NCBI GenBank assembly: GCA_041738345.1
Contig: JBGSPX010000056.1
Span: 1-42,262, forward strand
Origin: Proteocatella sp041738345
Lineage (GTDB): Bacteria > Bacillota > Clostridia > Peptostreptococcales > Filifactoraceae
Reading direction: 5' to 3'
Length of the DNA: 42,262 bases
Both the position numbers and the translations under genes were made by a program. A model generated the notes under the pieces. It was not told the DNA's origin and did not search any database. It saw nothing but the letters and a program-made list of their open reading frames with translations. Numbering within the stretch: the stretch's first letter is position 1; every line of letters begins with the position of its first letter. Shown piece by piece: positions 1 to 7,944 of this stretch.

Positions 1-88
1 TGATACGTCCCTTGTCAAGGAGACAAAGAAAATAATTAAATTGTAGGTTCTAATATAACCAGCATTCATCAGAGTGCTGGTTATATTT

Positions 89-1126
89 TCATATTGCTTG
101 TTGTAATGCTCGTTGTTTCTTTTGTTCTATCTCCGTCCAAAACTTAATGTATCGATTAGCTTGTTTGATTGGATATATAGTTGGTTCTGAGGATTGCATA
201 GCTTCTTGTCTAACCTTTCCACAGGTTTTCCCTTTATATCGTTTTTGTGGATATTCATTTATGTAATAATCAAGTGTTCCATATATAGCGTGGATCATTT
301 CTTCTCTAGATTTAATATTCGGATAGAGAATAAATAGCATATCCTTAAAAATTCCTTGGAATCCTTCACAAGGTCCGTTATCAATACACCTAGATACCCT
401 AGACATGGATTGTGTCATTCCATACCTCTTAAGCTTTGTTTTAAATACGGTTCTTGTATACTGAAAGCCTCTGTCGCTGTGATAAAGTGGCATAGCCTCA
501 GGATAAGTGTTATGAGCCATTTCTAATGCTGTATTTGCGAGAGCAATATCATTTCTATCTGATACAGCAAAGCTAACAGGATATCTATCATATAAATCCA
601 AAACAGGGCTTATATATAGTTTTTCACCAGTTATTGGTATTTTGATTTCTGTAACATCAGTACACCATTTTTCATTAGGCTTGTTAGAATTAAAATCTCT
701 TTTTAAAATATTATCAGCTGTTTCCTCAGGCGTTGATTTTACGTAAGTGTAGCGTGATGAGCTTCTATAAGAGGATTGAATATCGTTGATACACATAATT
801 CTATAGACTCTGTTATGACCACATGTAAAATGATGCTTGTTTTTAAGCGTGTAATACATATTCATTGCACCAAATAAAGAGTTGTTAGATGCAGCAACTT
901 CTTTGATTTTGATAAGAATTCTTTCATCTTCCAATTTCTTTCCCGTAGGGGTAGAATTGAGCCATTTATAATAAGCAGACCTAGCGATATTAAGATGATT
1001 ACACATGAAAGATATATCCCATTTTTCATCAGATTCATGAAGTTCCTTTATGAGTTCATAATCTACAATTCTATTGCAATGGGCAAAGTAAGCTCTTTTT
1101 GCTTTAACTAAACCCTCAATCACCAC
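89..1126 (-). CDS. IS3-family transposase OrfB (DDE integrase core)
   Basis: This is the catalytic half of the IS3 transposase, 345 aa when read from its own start. An HTH_21-like segment comes first (about residues 40-100). The rve integrase core follows, with the DDE triad in WCTDVTEIKI, YHSDRGFQYT and NGPCEGFQGIFK, where the last Glu is the third acidic residue. The reading frame is -1 relative to orfA and overlaps its end by 7 bp, so the active enzyme is expected as an OrfAB fusion made by -1 frameshifting on the A7G run at 1143-1150. The nominal GTG start inside the overlap may not be used. No internal stops or missing motifs are seen. Confidence 0.93.
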   Translation of the reverse strand: MVIEGLVKAKRAYFAHCNRIVDYELIKELHESDEKWDISFMCNHLNIARSAYYKWLNSTPTGKKLEDERILIKIKEVAASNNSLFGAMNMYYTLKNKHHFTCGHNRVYRIMCINDIQSSYRSSSRYTYVKSTPEETADNILKRDFNSNKPNEKWCTDVTEIKIPITGEKLYISPVLDLYDRYPVSFAVSDRNDIALANTALEMAHNTYPEAMPLYHSDRGFQYTRTVFKTKLKRYGMTQSMSRVSRCIDNGPCEGFQGIFKDMLFILYPNIKSREEMIHAIYGTLDYYINEYPQKRYKGKTCGKVRQEAMQSSEPTIYPIKQANRYIKFWTEIEQKKQRALQQAI

Positions 1127-1806
1127 CTTTCTCGTTCCTCGGCTTTTTTTAACAATTTATATTTATTTCGATATTCTTCTTTTTCACGTTCTAGCTGAGC
1201 AATTTTTCTTTCAGCTTTTTCCAAGTCTGATAATTCATCCTCTTTTTTGTGTTTTCCTCGTTTATCAATAAGAGCCGTTTCCCCTTCAGCTTCATATTTT
1301 CGAACCCATTGATATAATTGGGCATAGTTGCATCCATATTTAGCTGCAGTTCCTTTAATATCTCTGTCGTAAGCAAGACAGTATTTAACGATTTCTATTC
1401 TCTCTTCAAAAGTAGTTTTTAATGTATCTATCATATAAACCTCCGGTTTAGGATCGTACTCCTTTAATTCTATATGATTATTATACATCTTTATCCATTT
1501 AACGAGTGTAGTTCTTGATGGAATATTATATTTAATAATTAATTCATTTGGAGAACTCATGCCGTTAAGATACTCTTTGACAACTCGTTCTTTGAATTCT
1601 TGTGAATAATAATTATTTCTGGTCTTGTTAAAAAATACAGATGTACCATATACTTTGTATTTTTTAGCCCAACCATAAACAACAACTTGTCCCCGTTTTC
1701 CCATATTCAGTTCTATTGCAATTTGACTAGCTGATTTCAAGCCTGACAGATAGTCGGTACATGCTTTTATTTTTTCTTCAACAGTATAACTTGATTTTCT
1801 AGACAT
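1120..1806 (-). CDS. IS3-family transposase OrfA (DNA-binding helix-turn-helix protein)
   Basis: The 228-aa protein contains repeated helix-turn-helix units of the IS150 OrfA type: one near residues 5-55 (YTVEEKIKACTDYLSG), a second near 65-110 (YSQEFKERVVKEYLNG) and a third near 130-180 ending in the Trp-rich YQWVRKYEAEGETAL. The C-terminus is a charged coiled coil (about 190-228) rich in Glu, Lys and Arg. OrfA binds the inverted repeats. A TTAAAAAAAG slippery run near the 3' end allows a -1 shift into orfB. It is the first gene of the element, starting 71 bp inside the right inverted-repeat end. Confidence 0.92.
   Translation of the reverse strand: MSRKSSYTVEEKIKACTDYLSGLKSASQIAIELNMGKRGQVVVYGWAKKYKVYGTSVFFNKTRNNYYSQEFKERVVKEYLNGMSSPNELIIKYNIPSRTTLVKWIKMYNNHIELKEYDPKPEVYMIDTLKTTFEERIEIVKYCLAYDRDIKGTAAKYGCNYAQLYQWVRKYEAEGETALIDKRGKHKKEDELSDLEKAERKIAQLEREKEEYRNKYKLLKKAEERERW
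1143..1150 (-). promoter_or_regulatory. A7G slippery site for -1 frameshifting between orfA and orfB
   Basis: On the minus strand the orfA codons TTA AAA AAA GCC contain seven A residues followed by G, the usual IS3 slippage signal. A -1 slip continues in frame through SRGTRKVVIEGLVKAK, joining directly onto OrfB. The site sits about 20 nt before the orfA stop codon. Confidence 0.75.
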
Positions 1807-1905
1807 AATAAAATCCCACCTCCATAGATAAATGAAATTTAATTATTTCATATGTCTACTTAAGTGGGATTATATCATTTTTTAAGACTTGTTTTTTATT
1901 TAAGT

Positions 1906-2271
1906 TTAAATATTATTTGCATGCTCTTTTATCTTTTGAAATGTTTCATCGCTTATAACATGCTCTATTCGACAGGCATCTTCTAATGCCACTTCTTCAC
2001 TAACTCCTAGTTTCATAAGAAATTTAGAAATTAATTCATGTCTTTCATACATACGCTCTGCTATTTCTTTACCTGCTTCTGTAAGTGTTATAAATCTATT
2101 CTCATCCATGTGTATATATCCATTGTTGCTAAGCTGTTTCATAGCATTACTTATACTCGGTTTTGAATAATTTAGCTCTGTAACTATGTCTATTGATCTT
2201 ACATTTCCTTTTCGCTGTTGGAGTATTAATATCGTTTCCAAATAATTTTCAGCCGATTCCTGAATTTTCAA
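1906..2271 (-). CDS. DtxR/MntR-family metal-dependent transcriptional regulator
   Basis: This 121-aa protein has an N-terminal winged helix (about residues 5-65, ESAENYLETILILQQ then SKPSISNAMKQL) and the metal-binding/dimerisation domain (about 70-121) with the family residues in RHELISKF and EDACRIEHVIS. It lacks the C-terminal SH3-like domain of long DtxR proteins, so its size fits the MntR/short class. The expected role is sensing Mn(II) or Fe(II) in the cytoplasm and repressing metal uptake. An inverted repeat at 2300-2320, just upstream of its start, is a likely self-operator. It lies downstream of the thiamine transporter on the same strand but is probably a separate unit. The IS3 element abuts its 3' side. 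Metal specificity cannot be read from the sequence. Confidence 0.87.
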   Translation of the reverse strand: MKIQESAENYLETILILQQRKGNVRSIDIVTELNYSKPSISNAMKQLSNNGYIHMDENRFITLTEAGKEIAERMYERHELISKFLMKLGVSEEVALEDACRIEHVISDETFQKIKEHANNI

Positions 2272-2299
2272 TTATACCATCTCCTTTACTTCCTTCATT

Positions 2300-2320
2300 G
2301 TATCAAATTATGTTTGATAC
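2300..2320. promoter_or_regulatory. Inverted repeat, candidate operator of the DtxR-like regulator
   Basis: The site has 8-bp arms GTATCAAA and TTTGATAC around a 5-bp centre, about 30 bp upstream of the regulator start codon. DtxR/MntR proteins bind palindromes of about 19-21 bp near promoters. Assigning this one to the adjacent regulator is inference. Confidence 0.5.
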
Positions 2321-2353
2321 TGCAAGAAAGAGCGAATATTTTACAAAAATGCC

Positions 2354-3406
2354 TTATTTAGAAAGATTTACAACGATATCCTCAGCCTTTATACTTTTTT
2401 TGATAATTCCTTTTTCAAGCATCCAATCTATATTCTTCTGCCAAACTGCCGTATCTTGGCTTAAAAACTCTGCATTTTCGGTTTCCATAAGTGGAAGCAG
2501 CATATTTATACTCTCTTTTTCAACACCCTCCACAAGTGGAAAATTCTCTTTATTTTGATTGTCTAATAATATCTTTAGAGATTCCTCTGGATTTGCCTTC
2601 ATATCCTCAAACCCTTTTTTTGATGCTCTCATAAACTTTTGAAGTTTTTCAGGATTTTCCTTTATAAGTTTATCTCCTGCCACAAAAATAAGCTCGTAGT
2701 AATCTGGAATATCCGTATTATCATTGATATAAAAATAATTGACATCAAAGCCTGCTTCTCTCATTGCTGGCACTTCATGATTTGCCATGGCTCCTATCGT
2801 TGCATCCACATTTCCTGTAGTCATAGAATTTATAAGGTCAAAGCCTACATCCACAAGTTCTACATCCTCCATAGTCTTGCCGCCACTTTCAACTATAGAT
2901 TTCACTAAAACTTCACTCGATGGCTGTCCAGAGTAGCCTATAGTTTTTCCTGCTAAATCTTCCGGCTTTTCAATTCCTTTTTCCTTAAGTGAAAGGATTA
3001 TATTCAGTGGCTTTTGCACTATAGTTCCAATCGCTTTAGCTTCGATATTTTGATTTGCTATCGTTTCAACCGCTGACTGAAGGTAATATATTCCTGCATC
3101 CGCTTTTCCAACCGCTGGAAGTGACATCCCATCATTTGGATTAGAAGGGAAGATAACATTTACCTTAAGGCCTTCCTCGGCATAATATCCTTTTTCTATT
3201 GCATTATAAATAAAACAGTGAACTGCATTTGGATACCAGTCCAGCACTACATTAAATTCCTCAAGTTCTTGATTTGATGTTTTTGTGGCATCTGATGATT
3301 CTGAATTAGCATCCCCCTTGCACCCTGTAAATGCAAAAATCATCGTTATGCACAGTACTGCACTTAAAATTGATTTAAATATATGTTTGTTATTCTTCTT
3401 TATCAT
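2354..3406 (-). CDS. thiY: ABC transporter substrate-binding lipoprotein, thiamine-pyrimidine precursor type (ThiY/NMT1-like)
   Basis: The protein of about 350 aa has a lipoprotein signal ending in FAFTGC (Cys about residue 28) followed by a Ser/Asp/Lys linker. The mature part is NMT1/THI5-like: DWYPNAVHCFIYNAIEKGYY near its start resembles the family opening motif, and GKTIGYSGQPSSE matches the ligand-cleft region. Start choice: an in-frame TTG lies upstream, but ATG at 3406 is preceded by GGAGGAGAG. The ATG overlaps the permease stop, showing translational coupling. It is the last gene of the TPP-riboswitch operon and probably binds an aminopyrimidine (HMP or formylaminopyrimidine) outside the membrane. 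The substrate is inferred from the riboswitch and tenA. Confidence 0.85.
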   Translation of the reverse strand: MIKKNNKHIFKSILSAVLCITMIFAFTGCKGDANSESSDATKTSNQELEEFNVVLDWYPNAVHCFIYNAIEKGYYAEEGLKVNVIFPSNPNDGMSLPAVGKADAGIYYLQSAVETIANQNIEAKAIGTIVQKPLNIILSLKEKGIEKPEDLAGKTIGYSGQPSSEVLVKSIVESGGKTMEDVELVDVGFDLINSMTTGNVDATIGAMANHEVPAMREAGFDVNYFYINDNTDIPDYYELIFVAGDKLIKENPEKLQKFMRASKKGFEDMKANPEESLKILLDNQNKENFPLVEGVEKESINMLLPLMETENAEFLSQDTAVWQKNIDWMLEKGIIKKSIKAEDIVVNLSK

Positions 3407-4143
3407 ATCTCTCTCCTCCAATGAATTAAGTTTTCTTCTAAAATTGTTATCAGTTTTACACTCGCCATCGCCGCAAGTGATAATAGTACAATGGGCGCAA
3501 ATACCCCTGCTCCATCAAGCTGAGTCATCATACGCTTACTAAAATATCCCAGTCCACTTTGGGCCCCAAGCCATTCCCCTATCGCCGCACCAATTACACT
3601 AAGCGGAAGCGCCATCTTTAGCGCAGAAAAAAAATAGGGCATTGCATGTGGACATTTTAATTTGAAAAATATTTGACTTTTGCTCGCGCCATAGGTCTTC
3701 ATAAGCTCAAGGGATTCCCTTCTTACCGACCTAAAACCATCATAAAGCGTAATAGTTATAGGGAAAAAAGTTATAAGTACCGATACCAAAACTTTGCTCC
3801 ATATCCCATATCCAAACCATAGTATAAAAAGAGGAGCAATCGCAGTAATTGGAATCGTCTGTGAAGCTATAACTATAGGATAAAGCGCTTTTTCAATTGC
3901 TTCACTTTCATCCATAAGTACTGCAAGAAAAGTCCCCAAAACAATTGAAATAATAAGGCCTATTAGCGTAACTCCAAAAGTTGCAGGAAGATGTACCATA
4001 ATAAGTATCTCTTTTAGTTCCCATAATTTGCTAAGCACCTGCATAGGACTTGGCAGTATGTATGGCGCATCAAGTATCACTGCTAAAAGCTGCCAAAGTA
4101 ACAGCATTATGATTGTAAGTATTGCTGAAGATTTATTTTTCAA
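3403..4143 (-). CDS. thiX: ABC transporter permease, thiamine-precursor uptake (ThiX-like)
   Basis: This 246-aa BPD_transp_1 permease has about six membrane segments: residues 8-27, around 60-80, 95-115, 120-145, 175-195 and 210-235. The cytoplasmic EAA loop is visible as MKTYGASKSQIFFKLKCPHAMPYF, which contacts the ATPase. The likely start is TTG, overlapping the stop of the upstream ATPase gene as TTGA. The 3' end overlaps the binding-protein start. It resembles SsuC/ThiX permeases. Thiamine-precursor specificity rests on the operon. Confidence 0.85.
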   Translation of the reverse strand: MKNKSSAILTIIMLLLWQLLAVILDAPYILPSPMQVLSKLWELKEILIMVHLPATFGVTLIGLIISIVLGTFLAVLMDESEAIEKALYPIVIASQTIPITAIAPLFILWFGYGIWSKVLVSVLITFFPITITLYDGFRSVRRESLELMKTYGASKSQIFFKLKCPHAMPYFFSALKMALPLSVIGAAIGEWLGAQSGLGYFSKRMMTQLDGAGVFAPIVLLSLAAMASVKLITILEENLIHWRREI

Positions 4144-4898
4144 AATGCTGACTCCTTCCTAAGCTTTCTTATAAGGCTTTCCTTAAGTTCTTGTATTTGA
4201 GGTTTTTCAAACATTTTTCTACTCCTTGGGTATGGCAGATTTACCTTTACCTGCTCAAATTCTGTAACTGGTTTTTCAGCGCCCATTACCAAAATTCGGC
4301 TCGACAAAAGAATAGCTTCCTCGACATCATGCGTTATAAAAAGAATTGTCTTTTGGGAAATTTCCCATTGATGCAGTAGCCATTCTTGCATAGATATTTT
4401 TGTAAGATAATCAAGCGCACTAAAAGGCTCATCCAATAGTAAAATATCTGATTCCAAAAGCAGCGTTCTGCCAAACGAGGCCCTCTGGCGCATTCCTCCA
4501 GAAAGATTTCTGGGAAAACTATTAGCATACTCCAAAAGCCCTATCGCTTCTAATACTTTTGTTACCTTAGCATCTGCCTCCTTACTTGAAATCCCCCTTA
4601 GCTCAAGAGGAAGCTGCAAATTTTTATGAACCGTTCTCCAAGGCATAAGTAAATCCTTTTGTGGCATATATCCACACTTTCCAGCTCCCGCAGGCTCTTT
4701 GTTTACTAGGATTTTCCCCTCATCTGGTGATTCGAGAGCATTTATAAGCCTAAATACTGTACTTTTTCCACAACCACTTGGCCCAATTATGGACACAAAC
4801 TCCCCTTTATCCACAGAAAATGAGGTTTTACACATTAAACTGTTCGTATCTTCACTATATGAAAAGCTTACCCCATCAAATATAAGCAACTTATCCAC
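4140..4898 (-). CDS. thiZ: ABC transporter ATPase, thiamine-precursor uptake (ThiZ-like)
   Basis: This protein of about 250 aa is a complete ABC ATPase: Walker A GPSGCGKST (about residues 38-46), Q-loop in GYMPQKDLLMPW, signature LSGGMRQR, Walker B DILLLDEPFSALD, and switch His in LFITHDVEEA. It belongs to the SsuB/TauB/ThiZ group. GTG at 4898 begins almost on top of the AAGG ribosome-binding site, so TTG at 4889 (MLIFDGVSF) is an equally good start. It lies 5 bp after tenA and overlaps the permease, so all four genes are one translationally coupled operon. Confidence 0.87.
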   Translation of the reverse strand: MDKLLIFDGVSFSYSEDTNSLMCKTSFSVDKGEFVSIIGPSGCGKSTVFRLINALESPDEGKILVNKEPAGAGKCGYMPQKDLLMPWRTVHKNLQLPLELRGISSKEADAKVTKVLEAIGLLEYANSFPRNLSGGMRQRASFGRTLLLESDILLLDEPFSALDYLTKISMQEWLLHQWEISQKTILFITHDVEEAILLSSRILVMGAEKPVTEFEQVKVNLPYPRSRKMFEKPQIQELKESLIRKLRKESAF

Positions 4899-4903
4899 CT
4901 TCT

Positions 4904-5560
4904 TTACATACTCATATCATAAGACATGTCCCAAAAAAGATATTCATAGCGACTACAATTCACAAAAATATCCTTAAGATTTTCAAAAAGCTCTTCTGAG
5001 CAGTTTTGTCCCATTTCATCAAGCATATTTATTATATCTTGACTTAATAATTCATAATCCTTTGACGCATACCCCTCTATCCATTTTGCATAAGGATTGC
5101 CCTCTTGTGGATATCTGTTCGCAAGCTCTTTTCCAATAAGTTCATAACTCCAAGAACAAGCCAATATCGTAGTCAGTAGTTCAAGAGAACCTTGATTTTG
5201 ACCCACCCTCAGCATATAGTTTGTATATGATATATTTGCAAGAGAAGCTTTGGCACTTGATATTTCGTTCTCTGTAATCCCAAGTTCTTTACAGTAGTGT
5301 TTATGTACTGACATTTCCGTATTTAAAATTCCATATTCAAACTCAGAAAACTTTCTCATATATTTTTCATCTTTAGTTTTTACTACTCCCAGTGCAAAAA
5401 CTCTCGCATAGTCTAAAAGATAGATATAATCTTGAACCATATAGAATCTAAATTTTTCAATAGGCAGACTTCCATCTCCAAGCTCTTTTACAAATGGATG
5501 CTCATAATAGCTGTTCCATATAGGCTCCACCTCTTTAAACAACCTTTCTGACAATCTCAT
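4904..5560 (-). CDS. tenA: Thiaminase II / aminopyrimidine aminohydrolase TenA
   Basis: This 218-aa protein is the usual length for TenA/THI-4. The family motif FRFYMVQDYIYLLDYARVFA sits at about residues 38-57. The catalytic Cys lies in LACSWSYELIGKEL (about 135) and the C-terminal Glu/Tyr region in SRYEYLFWDMSY. TenA hydrolyses aminomethyl- or formylaminopyrimidines from degraded thiamine to HMP in the cytoplasm. As first gene behind the TPP riboswitch and upstream of the transporter, it points to salvage of environmental thiamine breakdown products. The start ATG at 5560 follows AAAGGAGC. No defects are visible. Confidence 0.93.
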   Translation of the reverse strand: MRLSERLFKEVEPIWNSYYEHPFVKELGDGSLPIEKFRFYMVQDYIYLLDYARVFALGVVKTKDEKYMRKFSEFEYGILNTEMSVHKHYCKELGITENEISSAKASLANISYTNYMLRVGQNQGSLELLTTILACSWSYELIGKELANRYPQEGNPYAKWIEGYASKDYELLSQDIINMLDEMGQNCSEELFENLKDIFVNCSRYEYLFWDMSYDMSM

Positions 5561-5600
5561 AATTGCTCCTTTCGCATTTTAAAAATAGTTTTTAGGCAAT

Positions 5601-5627
5601 AAAAAAAGCATTCCCAAAAGGAAATGC
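5601..5627 (-). terminator. Riboswitch-linked intrinsic terminator (attenuator)
   Basis: On the minus strand GCATTTCC, loop TTTT and GGGAATGC form a stem followed by seven T residues, between the TPP aptamer and tenA. Its position suits transcription attenuation when TPP is bound. Confidence 0.85.
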
Positions 5628-5647
5628 AAAATTGATGTGCTAACAAT

Positions 5648-5733
5648 AGTGACTTCCCTTCGTTGGTACTAACCAAATCAGGTTCAAAGGGTTAGGCAAA
5701 TTGCCCTCTCAGCTTGTTAAAGCACCCCTAGTA
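5648..5733 (-). ncRNA. TPP riboswitch (THI element)
   Basis: The minus strand carries all conserved pieces in order: AGGGGTGC, then GCTGAGAGGG, then ACCCTTTGAACCTGAT, then TTAGTACC and GAAGGGAAGTCAC. It lies in the leader of tenA and the thiamine-type ABC genes, about 90 bp upstream, with a terminator hairpin between. TPP binding should lower transcription of the operon. Confidence 0.96.
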
Positions 5734-5823
5734 AAAATTAATTTATTAAGTTTTAAACTTTTTACATCATACAGCGTTTATCTATTTATGTCAATATATC
5801 TATTTTTTGTTTTTAAGTGATAA

Positions 5824-6549
5824 TTACTTTTTATTCTTTAAGTGACTATATTTATCTTTTGTCTTTTTAGTTGAAGAAGGTGCACTATTTTTATTTGAAG
5901 ATGGCGCACTCTTTTTACTTGACGATGAACTATTAAATTTAACCTTAGGTTTTTTCTTATTAGTGTCATCACTGTTATTTCTTGTATTTGCACGTTTCTT
6001 GTTTACTGAAAAACCAAATTTCCCAAGATTTCTTCCTAATTCAAAATATTCTCCATGAAGATATGTTATTAAATCAGCTTTATCCATCATTATTTTGCCA
6101 TTACGATTTATTATTGAATCATCTACGCTAATAGTCAAAATTTCTGCTAAAAACATATCATGGCTTCCTAATTTTATTATGTCCTTTACCTTACACTCTA
6201 TTGATACCGGACTTTCTTGTATTGATGGTGCTGAAACCTTAAAGCTCTCTTCATAGGTAAATCCACACTTTTCTGCCTTATCATTTTTTGAACCACTCAC
6301 TACTCCACAAAAATCTGCGGTCTGTGTAAGCTCTTTTGTTGTAAGATTTATTACAAAATCTCCACCTTTTTTCAGCATATTATATGAATGTCTTTCCGGT
6401 CTAACTGAAATATATGTCATTGGCGGTTTTGTGTTCACTATTCCCGTCCAAGCTACAGTAAATACATTTGGATTTCTCATATTTCCGCATGATACCATTA
6501 CTGCTGGCACTGGTGCAAATAGGGTTCCTGCTCTAAATTCTTTTTTCAT
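5824..6549 (-). CDS. Flavin reductase-like FMN-binding protein with a low-complexity basic tail
   Basis: The first ~175 of 241 residues form a flavin reductase-like split beta-barrel (DIM6/NTAB group): PVPAVMVSCGN near the start, TVAWTGIVNTKPPMTYISVRP, then FVINLTTKELTQTADFCG. Such proteins bind FMN and reduce it, or act as flavoproteins, in the cytoplasm. From about residue 180 the chain becomes a Ser/Lys/Asn tail with repeated SAPSS units, unusual for the family, which normally ends near residue 185. The gene follows the HxlR regulator by 64 bp on the same strand and may be cotranscribed with it. The substrate is not apparent. Confidence 0.83.
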   Translation of the reverse strand: MKKEFRAGTLFAPVPAVMVSCGNMRNPNVFTVAWTGIVNTKPPMTYISVRPERHSYNMLKKGGDFVINLTTKELTQTADFCGVVSGSKNDKAEKCGFTYEESFKVSAPSIQESPVSIECKVKDIIKLGSHDMFLAEILTISVDDSIINRNGKIMMDKADLITYLHGEYFELGRNLGKFGFSVNKKRANTRNNSDDTNKKKPKVKFNSSSSSKKSAPSSNKNSAPSSTKKTKDKYSHLKNKK

Positions 6550-6613
6550 TTGTTCTCCTTATTTTTCATCTACATTTTCAAAAAGTTTATCTTTAATTAT
6601 ATCATATTTATTG

Positions 6614-6952
6614 TTAAATGTGTGGATTATTATGCGTTCCCCATTTAGCAACCTGTAAAAGTATATCTATTACAGAATTACCCTTTTCAGAAAGTGAATA
6701 CTCTACTTTAGGTGGAATTTCATTATATTGAGTACGAATAACCATTTCATGTTCTTCCAATTCTTTTAGTGATTTCGAAAGCATAATATCAGTTATACCA
6801 TTCAGCTCTTTTCTAATTTGATTATATCGTAGTGTTTTAAAATTACATAATACGCACAAAATTCTAGGTTTCCACTTTCCTCCAAAAACTGACATCGAAT
6901 ATTCTAGTGGACATACGAATTTATTTAATAATTCTTGATTGTTTGTAGACAT
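6614..6952 (-). CDS. HxlR-family winged-helix transcriptional regulator
   Basis: This 112-aa protein shows the HxlR signature: CPLEYSMSVFGGKWKPRILC at the N-terminus, then FKTLRYNQIRKELNGITDIMLS and the wing EIPPKVEYSLSEKGN. HxlR regulators often respond to redox or electrophile stress through a conserved Cys; Cys14 here is in that position. It is divergent from the PPOX-family gene at 7080 and upstream of the flavin reductase gene, so control of one or both is likely. A 15-bp palindrome lies in the shared intergenic space. Confidence 0.9.
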   Translation of the reverse strand: MSTNNQELLNKFVCPLEYSMSVFGGKWKPRILCVLCNFKTLRYNQIRKELNGITDIMLSKSLKELEEHEMVIRTQYNEIPPKVEYSLSEKGNSVIDILLQVAKWGTHNNPHI

Positions 6953-6977
6953 TGATTTCCTCCAATACTAAGTTTTT

Positions 6978-6992
6978 TATAAGTAACTTATA
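6978..6992. promoter_or_regulatory. Palindrome in the hxlR/PPOX divergent promoter region
   Basis: TATAAGT-A-ACTTATA is a perfect 15-bp palindrome 26 bp upstream of the HxlR-type gene and about 90 bp upstream of the PPOX gene. Its position suits an HxlR operator. The regulator assignment is inference. Confidence 0.45.
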
Positions 6993-7079
6993 TAAATCTG
7001 CATACTTGTTGTTTTATAATTAACATTTTATAATACTTTTAAGGAATTTAAAACAAATAATTTTTTAGGAGGAAAAGAA

Positions 7080-7457
7080 ATGAACGAAATTCTACAATTT
7101 TTAGACAATAAACCTCACCCATTTTTTGTGGCTACTACTGAAAACGGTGAACCAAGAGTAAGACCTTTCTCTTTTATTATGAATTTTGAGGGTAAACTGT
7201 ACTTCACAACAGGGGTTTCTAAACCTGTATATGCTCAACTACAAGCAAACCCTATAGTTGAAATATGTAGTGTTCCAAATGAAAAATTCCAGTGGATGAG
7301 ATTAAAAGGCCGCGTAGTATTTGAAGACAATCTAGAAGCAAAAAAAGAAGCCTTTAAAATTCTTCCCTTACTTGAAAGAGCTTATAAGACTCCTGAAAAT
7401 CCAGAATTAGTTGTATTTTACTTAGAAGATGTTGAAACAAAAATATCTTCACTATAA
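7080..7457 (+). CDS. Pyridoxamine 5'-phosphate oxidase-family (PPOX, NimA-like) flavin-binding protein
   Basis: The 125-aa single-domain split barrel starts MNEILQFLDNKPHPFFVATT, followed by ENGEPRVRPFSFIMNFEGKL, the usual family opening, then KPVYAQLQANPIVEI and WMRLKGRVVFEDN. Clostridial homologues bind FMN or other cofactors and act as small reductases. ATG at 7080 is preceded by AGGAGGAAA. It is divergent from an HxlR regulator and probably controlled by it. It is a stand-alone gene followed by a hairpin at 7487-7509. The true substrate cannot be told from the sequence. Confidence 0.85.
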   Translation: MNEILQFLDNKPHPFFVATTENGEPRVRPFSFIMNFEGKLYFTTGVSKPVYAQLQANPIVEICSVPNEKFQWMRLKGRVVFEDNLEAKKEAFKILPLLERAYKTPENPELVVFYLEDVETKISSL

Positions 7458-7486
7458 TAACTCAAAACTTAAATCACCAAAATAGC

Positions 7487-7509
7487 AGCTGGGATATTAT
7501 ATCTCAGCT
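7487..7509 (+). terminator. Hairpin after the PPOX gene, likely terminator
   Basis: AGCTGGGAT and ATCTCAGCT pair with one G-T wobble around ATTAT, followed by a broken T-rich run. The T-tract is weak. Confidence 0.5.
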
Positions 7510-7606
7510 ATATTACTTTTTAATAATTTTAAAATACAATAGCTATTGATTTAAAAAAATCGTTATGATACTATTAAGTCAAATAATATAAAAGGGTGGT
7601 GTTTTT

Positions 7607-7858
7607 ATGGGTGAAATCGAAAATAAAAAAGCACGTCTTAGAAAGCTGCTAAAAATCAGAACGATTCTTTTAAACATATTTGGAGGGCTTCTTTTAGTAA
7701 CTGCAATTACTGGAATAAAATCATTTGAGCATTATATTCCAACATGGCTTAATATAGCCTTAGTAGTAGCACTTATAGCTTTTATAGTACTTTTCATAAT
7801 AACTTCAAACTTAAGAAAACAAATTTTAAGCTTAAAAAATCAAGTTTCAGATAAATAG
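7607..7858 (+). CDS. Small two-helix membrane protein, unknown function
   Basis: This 83-aa protein has a basic N-terminus (KKARLRKLLKIR), two membrane segments (about residues 21-40 and 47-67) and a polar tail (LRKQILSLKNQVSDK). The two-helix hairpin has both ends probably cytoplasmic. GGGTGGTG precedes ATG at 7607. It is a monocistronic gene bounded by a terminator. I do not recognise the family. Confidence 0.7.
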   Translation: MGEIENKKARLRKLLKIRTILLNIFGGLLLVTAITGIKSFEHYIPTWLNIALVVALIAFIVLFIITSNLRKQILSLKNQVSDK

Positions 7859-7865
7859 TTATTAA

Positions 7866-7913
7866 AAAAAATAGATATACTCTTAGATTGACTTAGGAGA
7901 ATATCTATTTTTT
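7866..7913. terminator. Bidirectional intrinsic terminator
   Basis: AAAAATAGATAT and ATATCTATTTTT pair around a 22-nt loop containing a smaller CTTAG/CTTAG region. With A- and T-runs on both sides it can end both the small membrane protein gene and the convergent metallophosphoesterase gene. Confidence 0.75.
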
Positions 7914-7944
7914 AAATATAAGTACAATTTATTTATACTTTTGC

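Larger units (their letters stand above)
1..1877 (-). mobile_element. IS3-family insertion sequence (IS150-like), apparently complete
   Basis: The two ends form imperfect inverted repeats: the left end starts TGATACGTCCCTTGTC, and the reverse complement of the right end starts TGATATAATCCCACTT. Both then run into GACA followed by an AATAATTAAATT tract. Between them lie overlapping orfA and orfB with a slippery A-run, the standard IS3 layout. The left end coincides with the first base of the window, so the left flank and any target-site duplication cannot be seen. The right end lies 28 bp from the stop codon of the DtxR-like gene, so the insertion did not break that gene. Both ORFs are open, so the copy may be active or recent. 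Confidence 0.88.

Noticed and set aside
2193..2558. Plus-strand ORF over the DtxR operator and ThiY end
   Set aside because: It is antisense to two clear genes and has no family features.
4334..4528. Short minus-strand ORF within the ThiZ-like ATPase gene
   Set aside because: It overlaps the ATPase signature and Walker B region in another frame.
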